The notes under the pieces are model-generated. The model did not search any database and was not told the origin of the DNA. It worked only from the letters and a program-made list of their open reading frames with translations. From contig CP143259.1 of NCBI GenBank assembly GCA_036321625.1, forward strand, positions 682,001-746,000: 64,000 bases of DNA, read 5' to 3'. Below, piece after piece: positions 10,752 through 19,141 of this stretch. The first letter of the stretch is position 1. Every line of letters begins with the position of its first letter. The DNA comes from Peptoniphilaceae bacterium AMB_02 (GTDB lineage Bacteria; Bacillota; Clostridia; Tissierellales; Peptoniphilaceae). Made by a program: the position numbers and the translations under genes.

Positions 10752-12221
10752 ATGTCAGATATTCGAGTTAGATTTGCACCGAGCCCAACGGGATATCTTC
10801 ACATAGGCGGGTTAAGAACTGCGCTTTATAATTATTTATTTGCAAGACAAAATGGTGGTAAGTTCATTCTTAGAATTGAAGATACTGATAGAACCAGATT
10901 TGTAGAAGGCGCTCTTGAAAACTTGATTAATTCATTAAAGTGGGCAGGAGTTGAATACGATGAAGGTGTGTTTCTTGACGAATCGGGAAAAGTAGTAGAA
11001 AAAGGTGATTGTGGACCTTATATTCAGTCTGTAAGACAGAGTCAGGGAATATATGATGAATACATTGAAAAGCTATTAGAATCAGGACATGCTTACTATT
11101 GTTTCTGCACTAAAGAAAGATTAGATAATTTGAGGGAACAGCAAAAGTCCGATGGAATTATACCGAGATATGATGGACTATGTAGATCTGTCAGCCTTGA
11201 AGAGGCAAAACAAAGAATAGCAAATGGCGAAGAATATGTCATTAGACTTAAACTTCCTGTAAACACCGATATTGTTGTAGAAGACTTGGTTAAGGGAAAG
11301 ATTGTTATAAACACCAATGATATGGACGATCAAGTACTTATAAAGTCTGACGGTTTTCCAACATACCATTTTGCTGTTGTAGTAGACGATCATTTGATGG
11401 GGATTACCCATATAGTTAGAGGTGATGAGTGGTTACCATCTACGCCTAAGCATGTTTACCTATATGAAGCATTTGGTTGGGATACCCCGGTATTTGTTCA
11501 TCTTCCAACCGTTCTAAACAAGTTTAGAAAGAAATTATCCAAGAGGAATGACGATGTTTCTGTAGATGACTTCATCAATCAGGGATACACGGCTCAAGGG
11601 TTAGTAAATTATTTAGCGCTTGTAGGTTGGTCTCCTGAAGGCAATGATGAGATTCTAAGCATGGATGAATTGATTAAGCAGTTTAGCTTCAATAGAGTTT
11701 CGAAAACCGGCGGAATCTTTGACAGAGATAAGCTTAACTGGGTAAATGCTCACTATATAAGGGAAATGTCAGATGAAGATTTAGCTTCCAAAATCAAACC
11801 GTATCTACAGGAAGCGAAAATGATAGACGATGCTTATCCGCAGGAAAAATTAAATCTATTGGCAGCGACTTTTAAAGAGAGCTTGGATAGACTTATGGAT
11901 ATAACAGAACAAGCAGCTTTCCTATTTGAAGATAAGGTAGAGATAACTGAAGAAGATGCTATTGAGTATTCTTCAAAAGACCATGTTTCAGACCTGGCTT
12001 CAGCTTTCATTGAGGAACTTTCAGGTATAGAAGAGGTGGATTTGGAATTTGCCAAGACGGTTATGAAGAAGATTCAAAAACAAACCGGAATCAAAGGAAA
12101 AGATCTATTTATGCCGGTCAGAGCATTGTTAACTGGCAAGGTTCATGGACCTGAACTGGTAAATGTAATAGAACTGCTTGGTAAAGATAAGCTCATAAAA
12201 AGATTGGAAGGATTAAAATAA
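10752..12221 (+). CDS. gltX: Glutamyl-tRNA synthetase
   Basis: GltX is the class I synthetase that charges tRNA-Glu, and in many Bacillota also mischarges tRNA-Gln for later amidation. The 489-residue product begins with the FAPSPTGYLHIGG signature (HIGH-type motif at about residues 17-20). It has the KLSKR form of the KMSKS loop near residue 260 and a C-terminal helical anticodon-binding region. ATG 10752 is chosen because GGAGGTG lies at 10739-10745. An in-frame TTG at 10725 falls inside the preceding gene. It heads the gltX-cysS-rlmB-yacP group that normally precedes secE-nusG in Firmicutes. Confidence 0.96.
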   Translation: MSDIRVRFAPSPTGYLHIGGLRTALYNYLFARQNGGKFILRIEDTDRTRFVEGALENLINSLKWAGVEYDEGVFLDESGKVVEKGDCGPYIQSVRQSQGIYDEYIEKLLESGHAYYCFCTKERLDNLREQQKSDGIIPRYDGLCRSVSLEEAKQRIANGEEYVIRLKLPVNTDIVVEDLVKGKIVINTNDMDDQVLIKSDGFPTYHFAVVVDDHLMGITHIVRGDEWLPSTPKHVYLYEAFGWDTPVFVHLPTVLNKFRKKLSKRNDDVSVDDFINQGYTAQGLVNYLALVGWSPEGNDEILSMDELIKQFSFNRVSKTGGIFDRDKLNWVNAHYIREMSDEDLASKIKPYLQEAKMIDDAYPQEKLNLLAATFKESLDRLMDITEQAAFLFEDKVEITEEDAIEYSSKDHVSDLASAFIEELSGIEEVDLEFAKTVMKKIQKQTGIKGKDLFMPVRALLTGKVHGPELVNVIELLGKDKLIKRLEGLK

Positions 12222-12337
12222 TATGTGAATCTTAATTGATCTTATTGGCAAGGCTATTGCTAAAATAAAAAAATGGTTAAAGGATTTCAATAAATAGAAT
12301 CGTCTGAAAAGGCGATTTTATTAACACGGAGGTCATT

Positions 12338-13732
12338 ATGAAGATATATAATACACTTACAAGAAAAAAGGAGGATTTCAATACTATAGAAGAAGGCGTT
12401 GCCAGAATCTATGTATGTGGACCTACTGTATATAACTACATTCACATTGGGAATGCCAGACCTATAGTAGTCTTTGACACTTTGAGAAGATACCTCCTGT
12501 ACAAGGGATATGATGTAAGATTTGTGTCAAATTTTACAGATATTGATGATAAAATAATCAATAAAGCAAAAGATGAAAATGTTCCATTTAAAGAGATTAC
12601 AGAAAAGTACATCAATGCTTACTTAGAAGATACCAAAAGTTTAAATATATTTGAAGAACATACTATTCATCCTAAAGCTACAGAGTTCATACCCGAGATG
12701 GTAAAATTCGTGGCTGATTTGGAAGAAAAAAATGCTGCATATAATGTAGACGGAAATGTATATTTTGATATTTCCAAAAGCAAAAACTACGGTATGCTCT
12801 CTAAAAAGAATATAGACGAACTTAAAGCCGGAGCTAGGATTGAAGCAGGTGTTGAAAAGCGAAATCCTCTGGATTTTGCACTATGGAAGAAACGTAAGGA
12901 AGAAAGTGAACCTGCATGGGAAAGTCCATGGGGCATGGGAAGACCCGGTTGGCATATAGAATGTTCGGTAATGGCCAAATCTATTTTGGGAGATACTATC
13001 GACATCCATGCCGGAGGAGAAGACTTACAGTTTCCGCATCATGAAAATGAAATAGCTCAGTCTGAGACATTGACTGGCAAAAAATTCTCTAATTATTGGA
13101 TGCATAATGGAATGATAAATGTAGACAATAGAAAGATGAGTAAATCTCTTGATAACTTCTTCCTGGTAAGAGATATTGCCAAGAAATACGATGGAGAGAT
13201 TATGAGACTTTGGCTACTTTCAGCTCATTATAGAAATCCTATAAACTTTAGCGAAGAAGTAATGGAACAAACTAAAAATGCACTCGAGAGATTGTACAAT
13301 GCAAAAGAAAAATTGGAGAGATTAGTCGAAGTGGCAAATGATGGCGAAGATGCTGCCATTGTTCAAGCTATAGATAAATCTAAAATCGAATTCGAAACTG
13401 CAATGGATGACGATATAAATACCGCTGATGCAGTTGCATCCTTATTTGAAATAGTAAGGATAATTAACACTGAAATCAATGAAACGACACCTAGGGCTGC
13501 ACTTCAATATGCATATGATAATTTTATTTTGCTAGCTGATGTCTTGGGATTACTATATAGAGAAAGCGAAAAATCTCTTGACAGTAGAATAGAAGCATTG
13601 ATAAAAGAAAGAAATGAAGCCAGAGCAAGCAAGAACTATGCTCGAGCTGATGAGATAAGAGACATGCTTAAAGCAGAAGGTATAGAGCTAAAAGATACTC
13701 CTGCGGGTGTTATCTGGAAGAAAGTGGATTAG
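12338..13732 (+). CDS. cysS: Cysteinyl-tRNA synthetase
   Basis: CysS charges tRNA-Cys. The product of 464 residues has the HIGN motif (residues 36-39) after VCGPTVYNY, with Cys27 as the first zinc ligand. The other ligands are in WHIECSV and HHENE, and the KMSKS motif appears intact as RKMSKSLDN. The length matches the family. The gene follows gltX after a 116-base gap containing a small hairpin (AATCGTC/GGCGATT) but no recognisable T-box. It ends 7 bases before the rlmB start. The mini-RNase III gene mrnC, often found here, is absent. Confidence 0.97.
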   Translation: MKIYNTLTRKKEDFNTIEEGVARIYVCGPTVYNYIHIGNARPIVVFDTLRRYLLYKGYDVRFVSNFTDIDDKIINKAKDENVPFKEITEKYINAYLEDTKSLNIFEEHTIHPKATEFIPEMVKFVADLEEKNAAYNVDGNVYFDISKSKNYGMLSKKNIDELKAGARIEAGVEKRNPLDFALWKKRKEESEPAWESPWGMGRPGWHIECSVMAKSILGDTIDIHAGGEDLQFPHHENEIAQSETLTGKKFSNYWMHNGMINVDNRKMSKSLDNFFLVRDIAKKYDGEIMRLWLLSAHYRNPINFSEEVMEQTKNALERLYNAKEKLERLVEVANDGEDAAIVQAIDKSKIEFETAMDDDINTADAVASLFEIVRIINTEINETTPRAALQYAYDNFILLADVLGLLYRESEKSLDSRIEALIKERNEARASKNYARADEIRDMLKAEGIELKDTPAGVIWKKVD

Positions 13733-13739
13733 GTGGATT

Positions 13740-14471
13740 ATGAAGCAATACGTATGTGGCAGAAATGCCGTTATGGAACTATTAAAAAGTGGAGTTGAAG
13801 TTGATAAACTCTATATTCAAAAGGGCGAACTTAAGGGATCAATAAAGGCGATTATCGCAAAAGCTTCAGATAAGCGGATAATAATCTCAGAAGTAGACAA
13901 AAGAAAACTTGATGAATTATCGGAAGGATTACCTCATCAAGGAGTGGTCGCTTATGTATCCGACTATAAATACTACGAAGTTGATGAAATAATAGAGTAT
14001 GCAAGAAGTAAAAATGAAGCTATTAGATTGATTATTTTAGATGAGATTGAAGATCCCCATAATACGGGTTCCATAATAAGGACTGCTGAAACGGCGGGAT
14101 TCCATGGTGTCATCATGCCAAAAAGAAGATCCTCCGGGATTACAACCACAGTGCACAAAGCTTCTGCAGGTGCAACAACCTATATGAAAGTTGCTAAAGT
14201 AACAAATATAGCTGAAACAATAAATAGACTTAAAGAAGAAAATATTTGGGTTTACGGTGCTGACGGTGATGCAGACACGCTATATACTCAAGCTGATCTT
14301 AAAGGCAATGTATGTCTGGTTATTGGAAATGAAGGCAAAGGAATTACAAGACTCGTTAAGGAAAGATGTGATCAATTAATCAAACTACCTATGTTTGGAC
14401 GAATAGAATCCCTCAACGCATCGAATGCAGCTGCGATTTTAATCTACGAGGTAGTTCGCCAAAATGCGTAG
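13740..14471 (+). CDS. rlmB: 23S rRNA (guanosine-2'-O-)-methyltransferase RlmB, SpoU family
   Basis: This is an SPOUT-class methyltransferase that uses S-adenosylmethionine to 2'-O-methylate 23S rRNA. The 243-residue product has an N-terminal substrate-binding part (CGRNAVMELL) and a knotted C-terminal domain. The three SpoU motifs are visible: LDEIEDPHNTGSIIRTAE, VIGNEGKGI and the MFGRIESLNASNAAAIL motif near the end. The ATG at 13740 is chosen; an upstream in-frame start at 13707 would overlap cysS. Its last codons overlap the start of yacP by 8 bases, which suggests translational coupling. Confidence 0.95.
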   Translation: MKQYVCGRNAVMELLKSGVEVDKLYIQKGELKGSIKAIIAKASDKRIIISEVDKRKLDELSEGLPHQGVVAYVSDYKYYEVDEIIEYARSKNEAIRLIILDEIEDPHNTGSIIRTAETAGFHGVIMPKRRSSGITTTVHKASAGATTYMKVAKVTNIAETINRLKEENIWVYGADGDADTLYTQADLKGNVCLVIGNEGKGITRLVKERCDQLIKLPMFGRIESLNASNAAAILIYEVVRQNA

Positions 14472-14997
14472 AAAAAAAGTCTACTTAATAATAGATGGTT
14501 ATAATATCATTAACAATTGGTCAGAATTAAAGAGTGAATTAGAAACTGATTTGGATTCATCCAGAGGAAAGTTAATAGATATCTTGTGCGAATATGCTAA
14601 AATGACCGATGAGAAAGTTATTGTGGTTTTTGATGCACATCAAGTTAAGGGATCGATAAGAAGGGAAGAACAATATAGAGGGATTGAGCTCATCTATACT
14701 AAGGAAAATGAAACTGCCGATCAGTATATTGAGAGAAGGCTGGACTTAATAGGCAGAAGAGAGATAGTAAGAGTTGCTACTTCAGATGCCATGATTCAAA
14801 GAATCATCCTGGGGCGTGGGGGTACCAGGATTTCAGCCTCAGAACTGAAGGCGATAATCAATGGCGTGAAATCTAATGCAAAGAGAATTAAGAAAAACCT
14901 CGTCAAAGTAAAAGATAAAAATCTGGTGAGATTAGAAGATAGCAATATAAGACTGCTTGATGATTTATTAAAAGGCATGAGAAAAAACAGCAAATAG
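14464..14997 (+). CDS. yacP: NYN-domain ribonuclease, YacP/Rae1 family
   Basis: The 177-residue product is a PIN-like NYN-domain protein. In Bacillus subtilis the family member Rae1 cleaves mRNA at the ribosome A site. The opening YLIIDGYNIIN holds the first catalytic aspartate; VVFDAH and ATSDAMIQ supply the others. The C-terminus is lysine-rich and probably contacts RNA. It overlaps rlmB by 8 bases. In most Firmicutes sigH, rpmG, secE and nusG would follow, but here a terminator (15006-15039) and about 15 kb of accessory genes intervene. Confidence 0.93.
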   Translation: MRRKKVYLIIDGYNIINNWSELKSELETDLDSSRGKLIDILCEYAKMTDEKVIVVFDAHQVKGSIRREEQYRGIELIYTKENETADQYIERRLDLIGRREIVRVATSDAMIQRIILGRGGTRISASELKAIINGVKSNAKRIKKNLVKVKDKNLVRLEDSNIRLLDDLLKGMRKNSK

Positions 14998-15005
14998 ATC
15001 AATGC

Positions 15006-15039
15006 GGCATATAATTGATAATCACTTATATGCCTTTTT
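15006..15039 (+). terminator. Rho-independent terminator after yacP
   Basis: GGCATATAA and TTATATGCC pair around an 11-base loop and are followed by TTTTT. It ends the gltX-yacP group. Confidence 0.85.
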
Positions 15040-15091
15040 GATATTAGCTATTATTTGTACTATTTAATCTATTATCCGGAGGATTAAAATA

Positions 15092-15460
15092 TTGAGGACT
15101 TTAATCTGTATTGCTTGTCCTATGGGATGTAAACTCACAATAGAAGAGAAAGATGGACAATATACCATAGAAGGGCATAAATGCAAAAGGGGATTGGAGT
15201 ATGGAATGCAGGAAATGACCGATCCGAGAAGGTATATATCATCGACTGTAAGAGTCATAGGAGGTTTTTTACAAGTTATTCCCGTAAAGACAGATAGACC
15301 CATACCCAAGGACAAAATTTTTGATGTGATGAAAGAAATCAATAAGATAAAAGTATCAGCTCCGGCTCAAATAGGCCAGGTGCTGATTGAAAATGTTGCC
15401 GGAACCGGTTCAAATATCGTTACGACGAGAAGTCTTTTAAAAGCTGAAAATACTAAATAA
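15092..15460 (+). CDS. DUF1667 family cysteine-rich protein
   Basis: The 122-residue product begins with ICIACPMGCKL and has further cysteine in HKCKRG, giving a CXXCXXXC-plus-C pattern that resembles an iron-sulfur site. This family is usually encoded next to an FAD-dependent glycerol-3-phosphate-type oxidoreductase pair, but neither partner is present here. The start is TTG at 15092, with GGAGG about 12 bases upstream; no ATG fits better. A terminator at 15551-15580 follows. The role is likely that of an electron-transfer accessory subunit, by family association only. Confidence 0.75.
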   Translation: MRTLICIACPMGCKLTIEEKDGQYTIEGHKCKRGLEYGMQEMTDPRRYISSTVRVIGGFLQVIPVKTDRPIPKDKIFDVMKEINKIKVSAPAQIGQVLIENVAGTGSNIVTTRSLLKAENTK

Positions 15461-15550
15461 TAGCTTATTTATTTCCGGTTCAAGTATTATGTTTTGAATA
15501 TAGTACAAATCATAACTCGTAGATATAAATAAAGTCGATTAGTTTATTAT

Positions 15551-15580
15551 CCTTCTACCAATCCGGTAGAAGGATTTTTA
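15551..15580 (+). terminator. Rho-independent terminator after the DUF1667 gene
   Basis: CCTTCTACC pairs with GGTAGAAGG and is followed by ATTTTTA. Nothing else was recognised in the intergenic stretch 15461-15752 apart from AT-rich sequence. Confidence 0.75.
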
Positions 15581-15752
15581 AAATTATTAAGATATTATAA
15601 AAGGGGGTATATAAAAATATATACATAATATGATTAATAGAATTACAACTGAAATATAGATTGAAGAACTATTATAGACGTCGGTAGATATTGTTATAAT
15701 TCGCGATTTCATAGAACTAAAAACTATTTATTATGAGGAGGTTATTAAAAAA

Positions 15753-16148
15753 GTGGAAAACAAGAACAGATTTACCTTTTTATTCATGTTGATAGCTTAT
15801 GTCATAATCTTATACATAGGGATTTATGTCGTACCCGGCTCAAAATATGTAGAGTCTTTAAGAGCCGGATTTAAGATTACTATTCCTAAATTACTTTTGT
15901 ATGGATTAGTATTCTATGGGATTTGTGGAGTTTTAGTAGCCACCATGTTTAAAACATTCAGCTTTAAGAATGATGGCGGTATTTTAATTATACTAACCAC
16001 TATAAACATACTGTCGATAATAATTACAACAGCGTTCACACAAACAGCCGCAGCTACAATAATAATTCCTTATTTAAAATGGTTTTACGGAATGTATTTC
16101 ATAAATTTTGGATTGTTGTTCAATGTCCTTTATGATAAGGCATACTGA
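15753..16148 (+). CDS. Small integral membrane protein of unknown function
   Basis: I do not recognise this 131-residue protein. It has about four hydrophobic segments: residues 8-28, 46-68, 75-95 and 105-125. Short basic or polar loops separate them. The start is GTG at 15753, supported by GAGGAGG 13-19 bases upstream. No enzyme motif, cysteine pair or signal cleavage site is visible. It stands alone between a terminator at 15551-15580 and one at 16239-16273. It could be a small transporter-like or membrane-stress protein, but there is no direct support for either. Confidence 0.6.
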   Translation: MENKNRFTFLFMLIAYVIILYIGIYVVPGSKYVESLRAGFKITIPKLLLYGLVFYGICGVLVATMFKTFSFKNDGGILIILTTINILSIIITTAFTQTAAATIIIPYLKWFYGMYFINFGLLFNVLYDKAY

Positions 16149-16238
16149 CTACATTGAGATAATGGAGCGTAAACAAGAGCTGATTTAGCTTTGCTAAGAA
16201 TTTAAAATACAGAAAAATAAAATACTATTGCTTAAATA

Positions 16239-16273
16239 AATACTTCAAGTGCAAAAAACTTGGAGTATTTTTG
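16239..16273 (+). terminator. Rho-independent terminator after the small membrane protein
   Basis: AATACTTCAAGT pairs with ACTTGGAGTATT (one G-T wobble) around an A-rich loop, followed by TTT. The rest of 16149-16446 holds only an AT-rich leader and a weak hairpin (AAATGGTAAG/CTTACTATTT) before the next gene. Confidence 0.75.
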
Positions 16274-16446
16274 TCGGTTACGATATATTAAATCGAAAAT
16301 CCCGGATATATTATTCTGAATACTTTAGGTTTAATCTAATGTTAACATCTTTTATTTGAAGATGAATGAGATTTATGGTAAAGTAAATGGTAAGGAAAAG
16401 CATCCTTAAATAGTCTTACTATTTAAAAAAACTTGGAGGTGGGCGG

Positions 16447-16632
16447 GTGAGATTTAAATTTAATTTTTTTAGAAGAAAGAAAAAGATTACCGGAATAAGA
16501 GGAAAGATTGTTGAAGCATTTAGAAAATTTGATAGAGAATTTCTAATCGATAGAGGTTCCAGATCTCTAAATGATTATAGCTTCTTCAAAGTCTCTGAAA
16601 ATAGGGGATTTGGAAGGAGAAGATCTAGATAG
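16447..16632 (+). CDS. Small, strongly basic protein of unknown function
   Basis: This 61-residue product is very rich in Arg, Lys and Phe. It begins MRFKFNFFRRKKK and ends in GRRRSR. No transmembrane segment or known domain is seen; the composition suggests nucleic-acid or membrane-surface binding. It starts with GTG preceded by a good Shine-Dalgarno (TGGAGGTGGG). A clean terminator follows 1 base after the stop codon, which supports it being a real gene rather than a chance ORF. It is transcribed convergently with the thi operon. Confidence 0.6.
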   Translation: MRFKFNFFRRKKKITGIRGKIVEAFRKFDREFLIDRGSRSLNDYSFFKVSENRGFGRRRSR

Positions 16633-16633
16633 C

Positions 16634-16659
16634 GCCTTACATTTGTAAGGCTTTTTTTT
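16634..16659 (+). terminator. Rho-independent terminator after the small basic protein
   Basis: GCCTTACA and TGTAAGGC form a perfect 8-bp stem with a 2-base spacer, followed by eight T. Confidence 0.9.
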
Positions 16660-16780
16660 ATTCTTTAATTTAATGGACATTAAGAGCATGATGAGTCTTG
16701 TAAAACAAATCATGCACATCTGTCTATTGTATGTTCATCTAAGTGAAGATAATTCTAAAAAATATTATAGAAATATGTAA

Positions 16781-16815
16781 AAAAAGAGATTTTGAAATTT
16801 CAAAATCTCTTTTTT
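16781..16815. terminator. Bidirectional terminator for the thi operon
   Basis: A near-perfect palindrome, AGAGATTTTG...CAAAATCTCT, is flanked by A-runs on the left and T-runs on the right. It can therefore terminate in both directions. It lies just past thiE on the minus strand. Confidence 0.85.
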
Positions 16816-16825
16816 ACTATCTGGA

Positions 16826-17461
16826 CTATTTAAGATAAAAATCGACTTTTTCTCTGATTTCAGAGGCAGAAACTGCAGGGTTTTCAGAATCCATTATTGC
16901 ACGGACAACTGCAACTCCTTCTGCACTAGATCCTTTTAGGGACTCTATATTGCTTACATCCAATCCTCCGATTGCTACAATGGGAATCTCGGTTACTTCG
17001 AAGATTTTATTTAGAGTACTTATCGAAGTTAAAACGGTTTTAACCTTTGTTTCTGTAGGGAAGATAGCTCCTACTCCAAAGTAGTCGGCACCTGCAGCCT
17101 TTGCTTTTAGACCCGACTCCACTGTTTTTACTGTAGCTCCGATTATTTTACCATCTCCTAGAATCTCTCTAGCTTTACTAATACTCATATCTTCACTTCC
17201 CAAATGTACTCCATGAGCATCGATTGCCAAAACAGCCTCTACATTATCATCTATTATAAGAGGGACATTGTAGTAATCGGTAATCTTTTTAAGTTTTTTT
17301 CCAAGTTCGATTAAAGAATTTGTGTCGAGATTTTTTTCTCTTAACTGAACAATGGTTACACCGTTTAGAAGAGCGCTTTCAATTCTCTTTAAAAATACCT
17401 CATCTCCTATTTTAGACCTATCGGTTACAAGGTATAGACTTAAATCGAAATCTTTTCGCAT
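16826..17461 (-). CDS. thiE: Thiamine phosphate synthase
   Basis: ThiE joins HMP-pyrophosphate with hydroxyethylthiazole phosphate to form thiamine phosphate. The 211-residue TIM-barrel product has the family's early QLREK motif, the IDD.V stretch that binds pyrophosphate, GVHLG, and GADYFGVGAIFPTETK near residue 125. VAIGG and GVAVVRAI close the phosphate site. The family normally reads GPIFPT; the Ala here is a mild departure. It is the last gene of the riboswitch-controlled thiW-thiM-thiE unit, and its start overlaps the end of thiM by 22 bases. Confidence 0.95.
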   Translation of the reverse strand: MRKDFDLSLYLVTDRSKIGDEVFLKRIESALLNGVTIVQLREKNLDTNSLIELGKKLKKITDYYNVPLIIDDNVEAVLAIDAHGVHLGSEDMSISKAREILGDGKIIGATVKTVESGLKAKAAGADYFGVGAIFPTETKVKTVLTSISTLNKIFEVTEIPIVAIGGLDVSNIESLKGSSAEGVAVVRAIMDSENPAVSASEIREKVDFYLK

Positions 17462-18237
17462 CTTATATCTACCTCCTTTGGATTATTGTAGAAAAAACTC
17501 AAAGAATCAAATAAGGACACTCTAAAACTACCGGGACCAATGCTGTTTTTAGCGGCTTGTTCACCGGCGTTCAAATAAGTTGATAGGGAGTGTATGGTTG
17601 CTTCCAAACTCTTGTCATTGGCAATAGAAGACGCCAATACTGCACCTAACATACAGCCGGTTCCGGTAATCTGTGACATCTTTTTGTCTCCGCCGGATAT
17701 TATATGAGCATTATCTTCGTGTATTAATATATCTTTTTCACCGGTTGCAAGGATGAAATTTGCTCTATTTTTTACCTTTAACATGGATTTTATTGTAGAG
17801 TGTATTTCCCTATGTGAAGTGTCTACGCCTTTTGTTGTAGACTTTCCGCTAGCAAGGGAAATTAATTCACTATAATTTCCCTTTATTAGACATATTGGAG
17901 AATCCTCGAGCAGTTCATATGCTAATTTAAGTCTAAATGTACTTGCAGAAACACCGACGATATCGAGCAGTATCGGAATATTTCTTTTTCTTGCAATAGA
18001 AATTGAAATTTTCATGGATTCTATTCTGGTATCGCTTATATTTCCTAGATTTAATAGTAATGCAGATGCCCCTGATGTAATCTGTGCTACTTCTTCCGGG
18101 TGTTCAGCCATTATAGGACTACAGCCCATAGTTAATACTATATTTGCCATATCGGCTATTGCGATTGGATGAGTGATACAGTGAATCAGATGACGTGAAT
18201 TTATCTTTTTTTGTGAATTAGTATTTGGATCTGTCAT
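17440..18237 (-). CDS. thiM: Hydroxyethylthiazole kinase
   Basis: ThiM phosphorylates the thiazole alcohol 4-methyl-5-(2-hydroxyethyl)thiazole in thiamine salvage. The 265-residue ribokinase-fold product has ALLLNLGN, the VGVSASTFRL segment, the phosphate-binding GTGCMLGA motif (catalytic Cys region) and PGSFRVSLFDSL near the C-terminus. These match ThiM well. It lies 10 bases after thiW and overlaps thiE, so the three are one transcription unit. Position after an ECF S-component for thiazole fits a salvage route that imports and then phosphorylates the thiazole. Confidence 0.95.
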   Translation of the reverse strand: MTDPNTNSQKKINSRHLIHCITHPIAIADMANIVLTMGCSPIMAEHPEEVAQITSGASALLLNLGNISDTRIESMKISISIARKRNIPILLDIVGVSASTFRLKLAYELLEDSPICLIKGNYSELISLASGKSTTKGVDTSHREIHSTIKSMLKVKNRANFILATGEKDILIHEDNAHIISGGDKKMSQITGTGCMLGAVLASSIANDKSLEATIHSLSTYLNAGEQAAKNSIGPGSFRVSLFDSLSFFYNNPKEVDIRCEKISI

Positions 18238-18247
18238 TTATCTACCT

Positions 18248-18760
18248 CTATTTATTTATAAGTATTTTAATTCTATCAAATAATTTGTTCTTCTTCAGAG
18301 CAAAAAGAAAGATCATGGCGACTCCACCACCCATAATCGTGGCAATGGTAAAGGATGGAGTATAAAAGAACCATGACAGTTCTCCTCTTCCCATAATAAA
18401 GTGCATAACCGGATAAGATATTATACTGCCGATAATCCCTGTACCTATAATTTCACCAATCCAGGCAAACAATAGTTTATTACCTGATTTTTCATATAAA
18501 TACCCCGATAGAAAAGCCCCAAAGACAGCTCCTGTGAGTGCAAGAGGCGGTATAGACATTGTAATCATACGAATAAATGCAATCATAACTGCACAAAGTA
18601 AACTTACCCAAGGTCCCATAAATACTGAAACGACAATATTTATAAAATGCTGCATAGGAGCATAACCCTCTACTCTAAGAATTGGCGATATTACAACCCC
18701 TATTGCGATAAACATTGAAAGTATCACCAATTGTTTTGTTTTTAAATCTCTAATCCTCAT
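18248..18760 (-). CDS. thiW: ThiW, ECF transporter S-component for thiazole
   Basis: ThiW is a small membrane protein that binds the thiazole precursor and works with a shared energy-coupling module. The 170-residue product has about five hydrophobic segments, a charged N-terminus (MRIRDLKTKQL) and the conserved stretch VEGYAPMQHFINIVVSVFMG. It is the first gene behind a TPP riboswitch. No dedicated ATPase is next to it, so it should use the general EcfA-EcfT module, whose ATPase genes begin at the right edge of this window. Assignment rests on family features and on operon context. Confidence 0.9.
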   Translation of the reverse strand: MRIRDLKTKQLVILSMFIAIGVVISPILRVEGYAPMQHFINIVVSVFMGPWVSLLCAVMIAFIRMITMSIPPLALTGAVFGAFLSGYLYEKSGNKLLFAWIGEIIGTGIIGSIISYPVMHFIMGRGELSWFFYTPSFTIATIMGGGVAMIFLFALKKNKLFDRIKILINK

Positions 18761-18779
18761 TAATTTCCCCCTTTAAATA

Positions 18780-18808
18780 CAAAAAAATACACTAAGAGTC
18801 AGTGTATT
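18780..18808 (-). terminator. Riboswitch terminator of the thi operon
   Basis: On the minus strand AATACACT and AGTGTATT pair around GACTCTT and are followed by a T-run. It lies between the TPP aptamer and thiW, as expected for transcriptional attenuation. Confidence 0.9.
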
Positions 18809-18815
18809 TCAAAAG

Positions 18816-18901
18816 ACTCCCTACGTTGGCATGATCCAAATCAGGTCAATAGGTCGAAATCAACAATTTCCTCTCAGCTTTTTACGAAAGCTCCCTAGTC
18901 G
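18816..18901 (-). promoter_or_regulatory. TPP riboswitch (THI element)
   Basis: Read on the minus strand, the element has CTAGGGAGC at its start, GCTGAGAGGAAA, then GACCTGATTTGGATCATGCC and GCGTAGGG-like GTAGGGAG at its end. These are the conserved thi-box positions. With the downstream terminator it should switch the thiW-thiM-thiE operon off when thiamine pyrophosphate is plentiful. Confidence 0.95.
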
Positions 18902-18916
18902 TATTCACATAGTTTA

Positions 18917-18945
18917 ATGCTAATCTATTATGATTGGTCTGTCAA
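18917..18945 (-). promoter_or_regulatory. Probable promoter of the thi operon
   Basis: On the minus strand TTGACA (18945-18940) lies 17 bases before TAGCAT (18922-18917), just upstream of the TPP aptamer. Confidence 0.6.
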
Positions 18946-19141
18946 CTTTTATATATTGCTTATAATTGATGCAAATAATTTATGTTAATAAAATGATAAA
19001 TCAGTCATATCTGCATTATTTAATGTGAATTTAACATTCATATGTATAATACAGTTAAGGAAGGAAATACTTTGCGTTCATAGTGATTAGTCAGGATGGA
19101 TTATTTATGACTCTTTTGATTTACATATGAAAGGATTGAAA

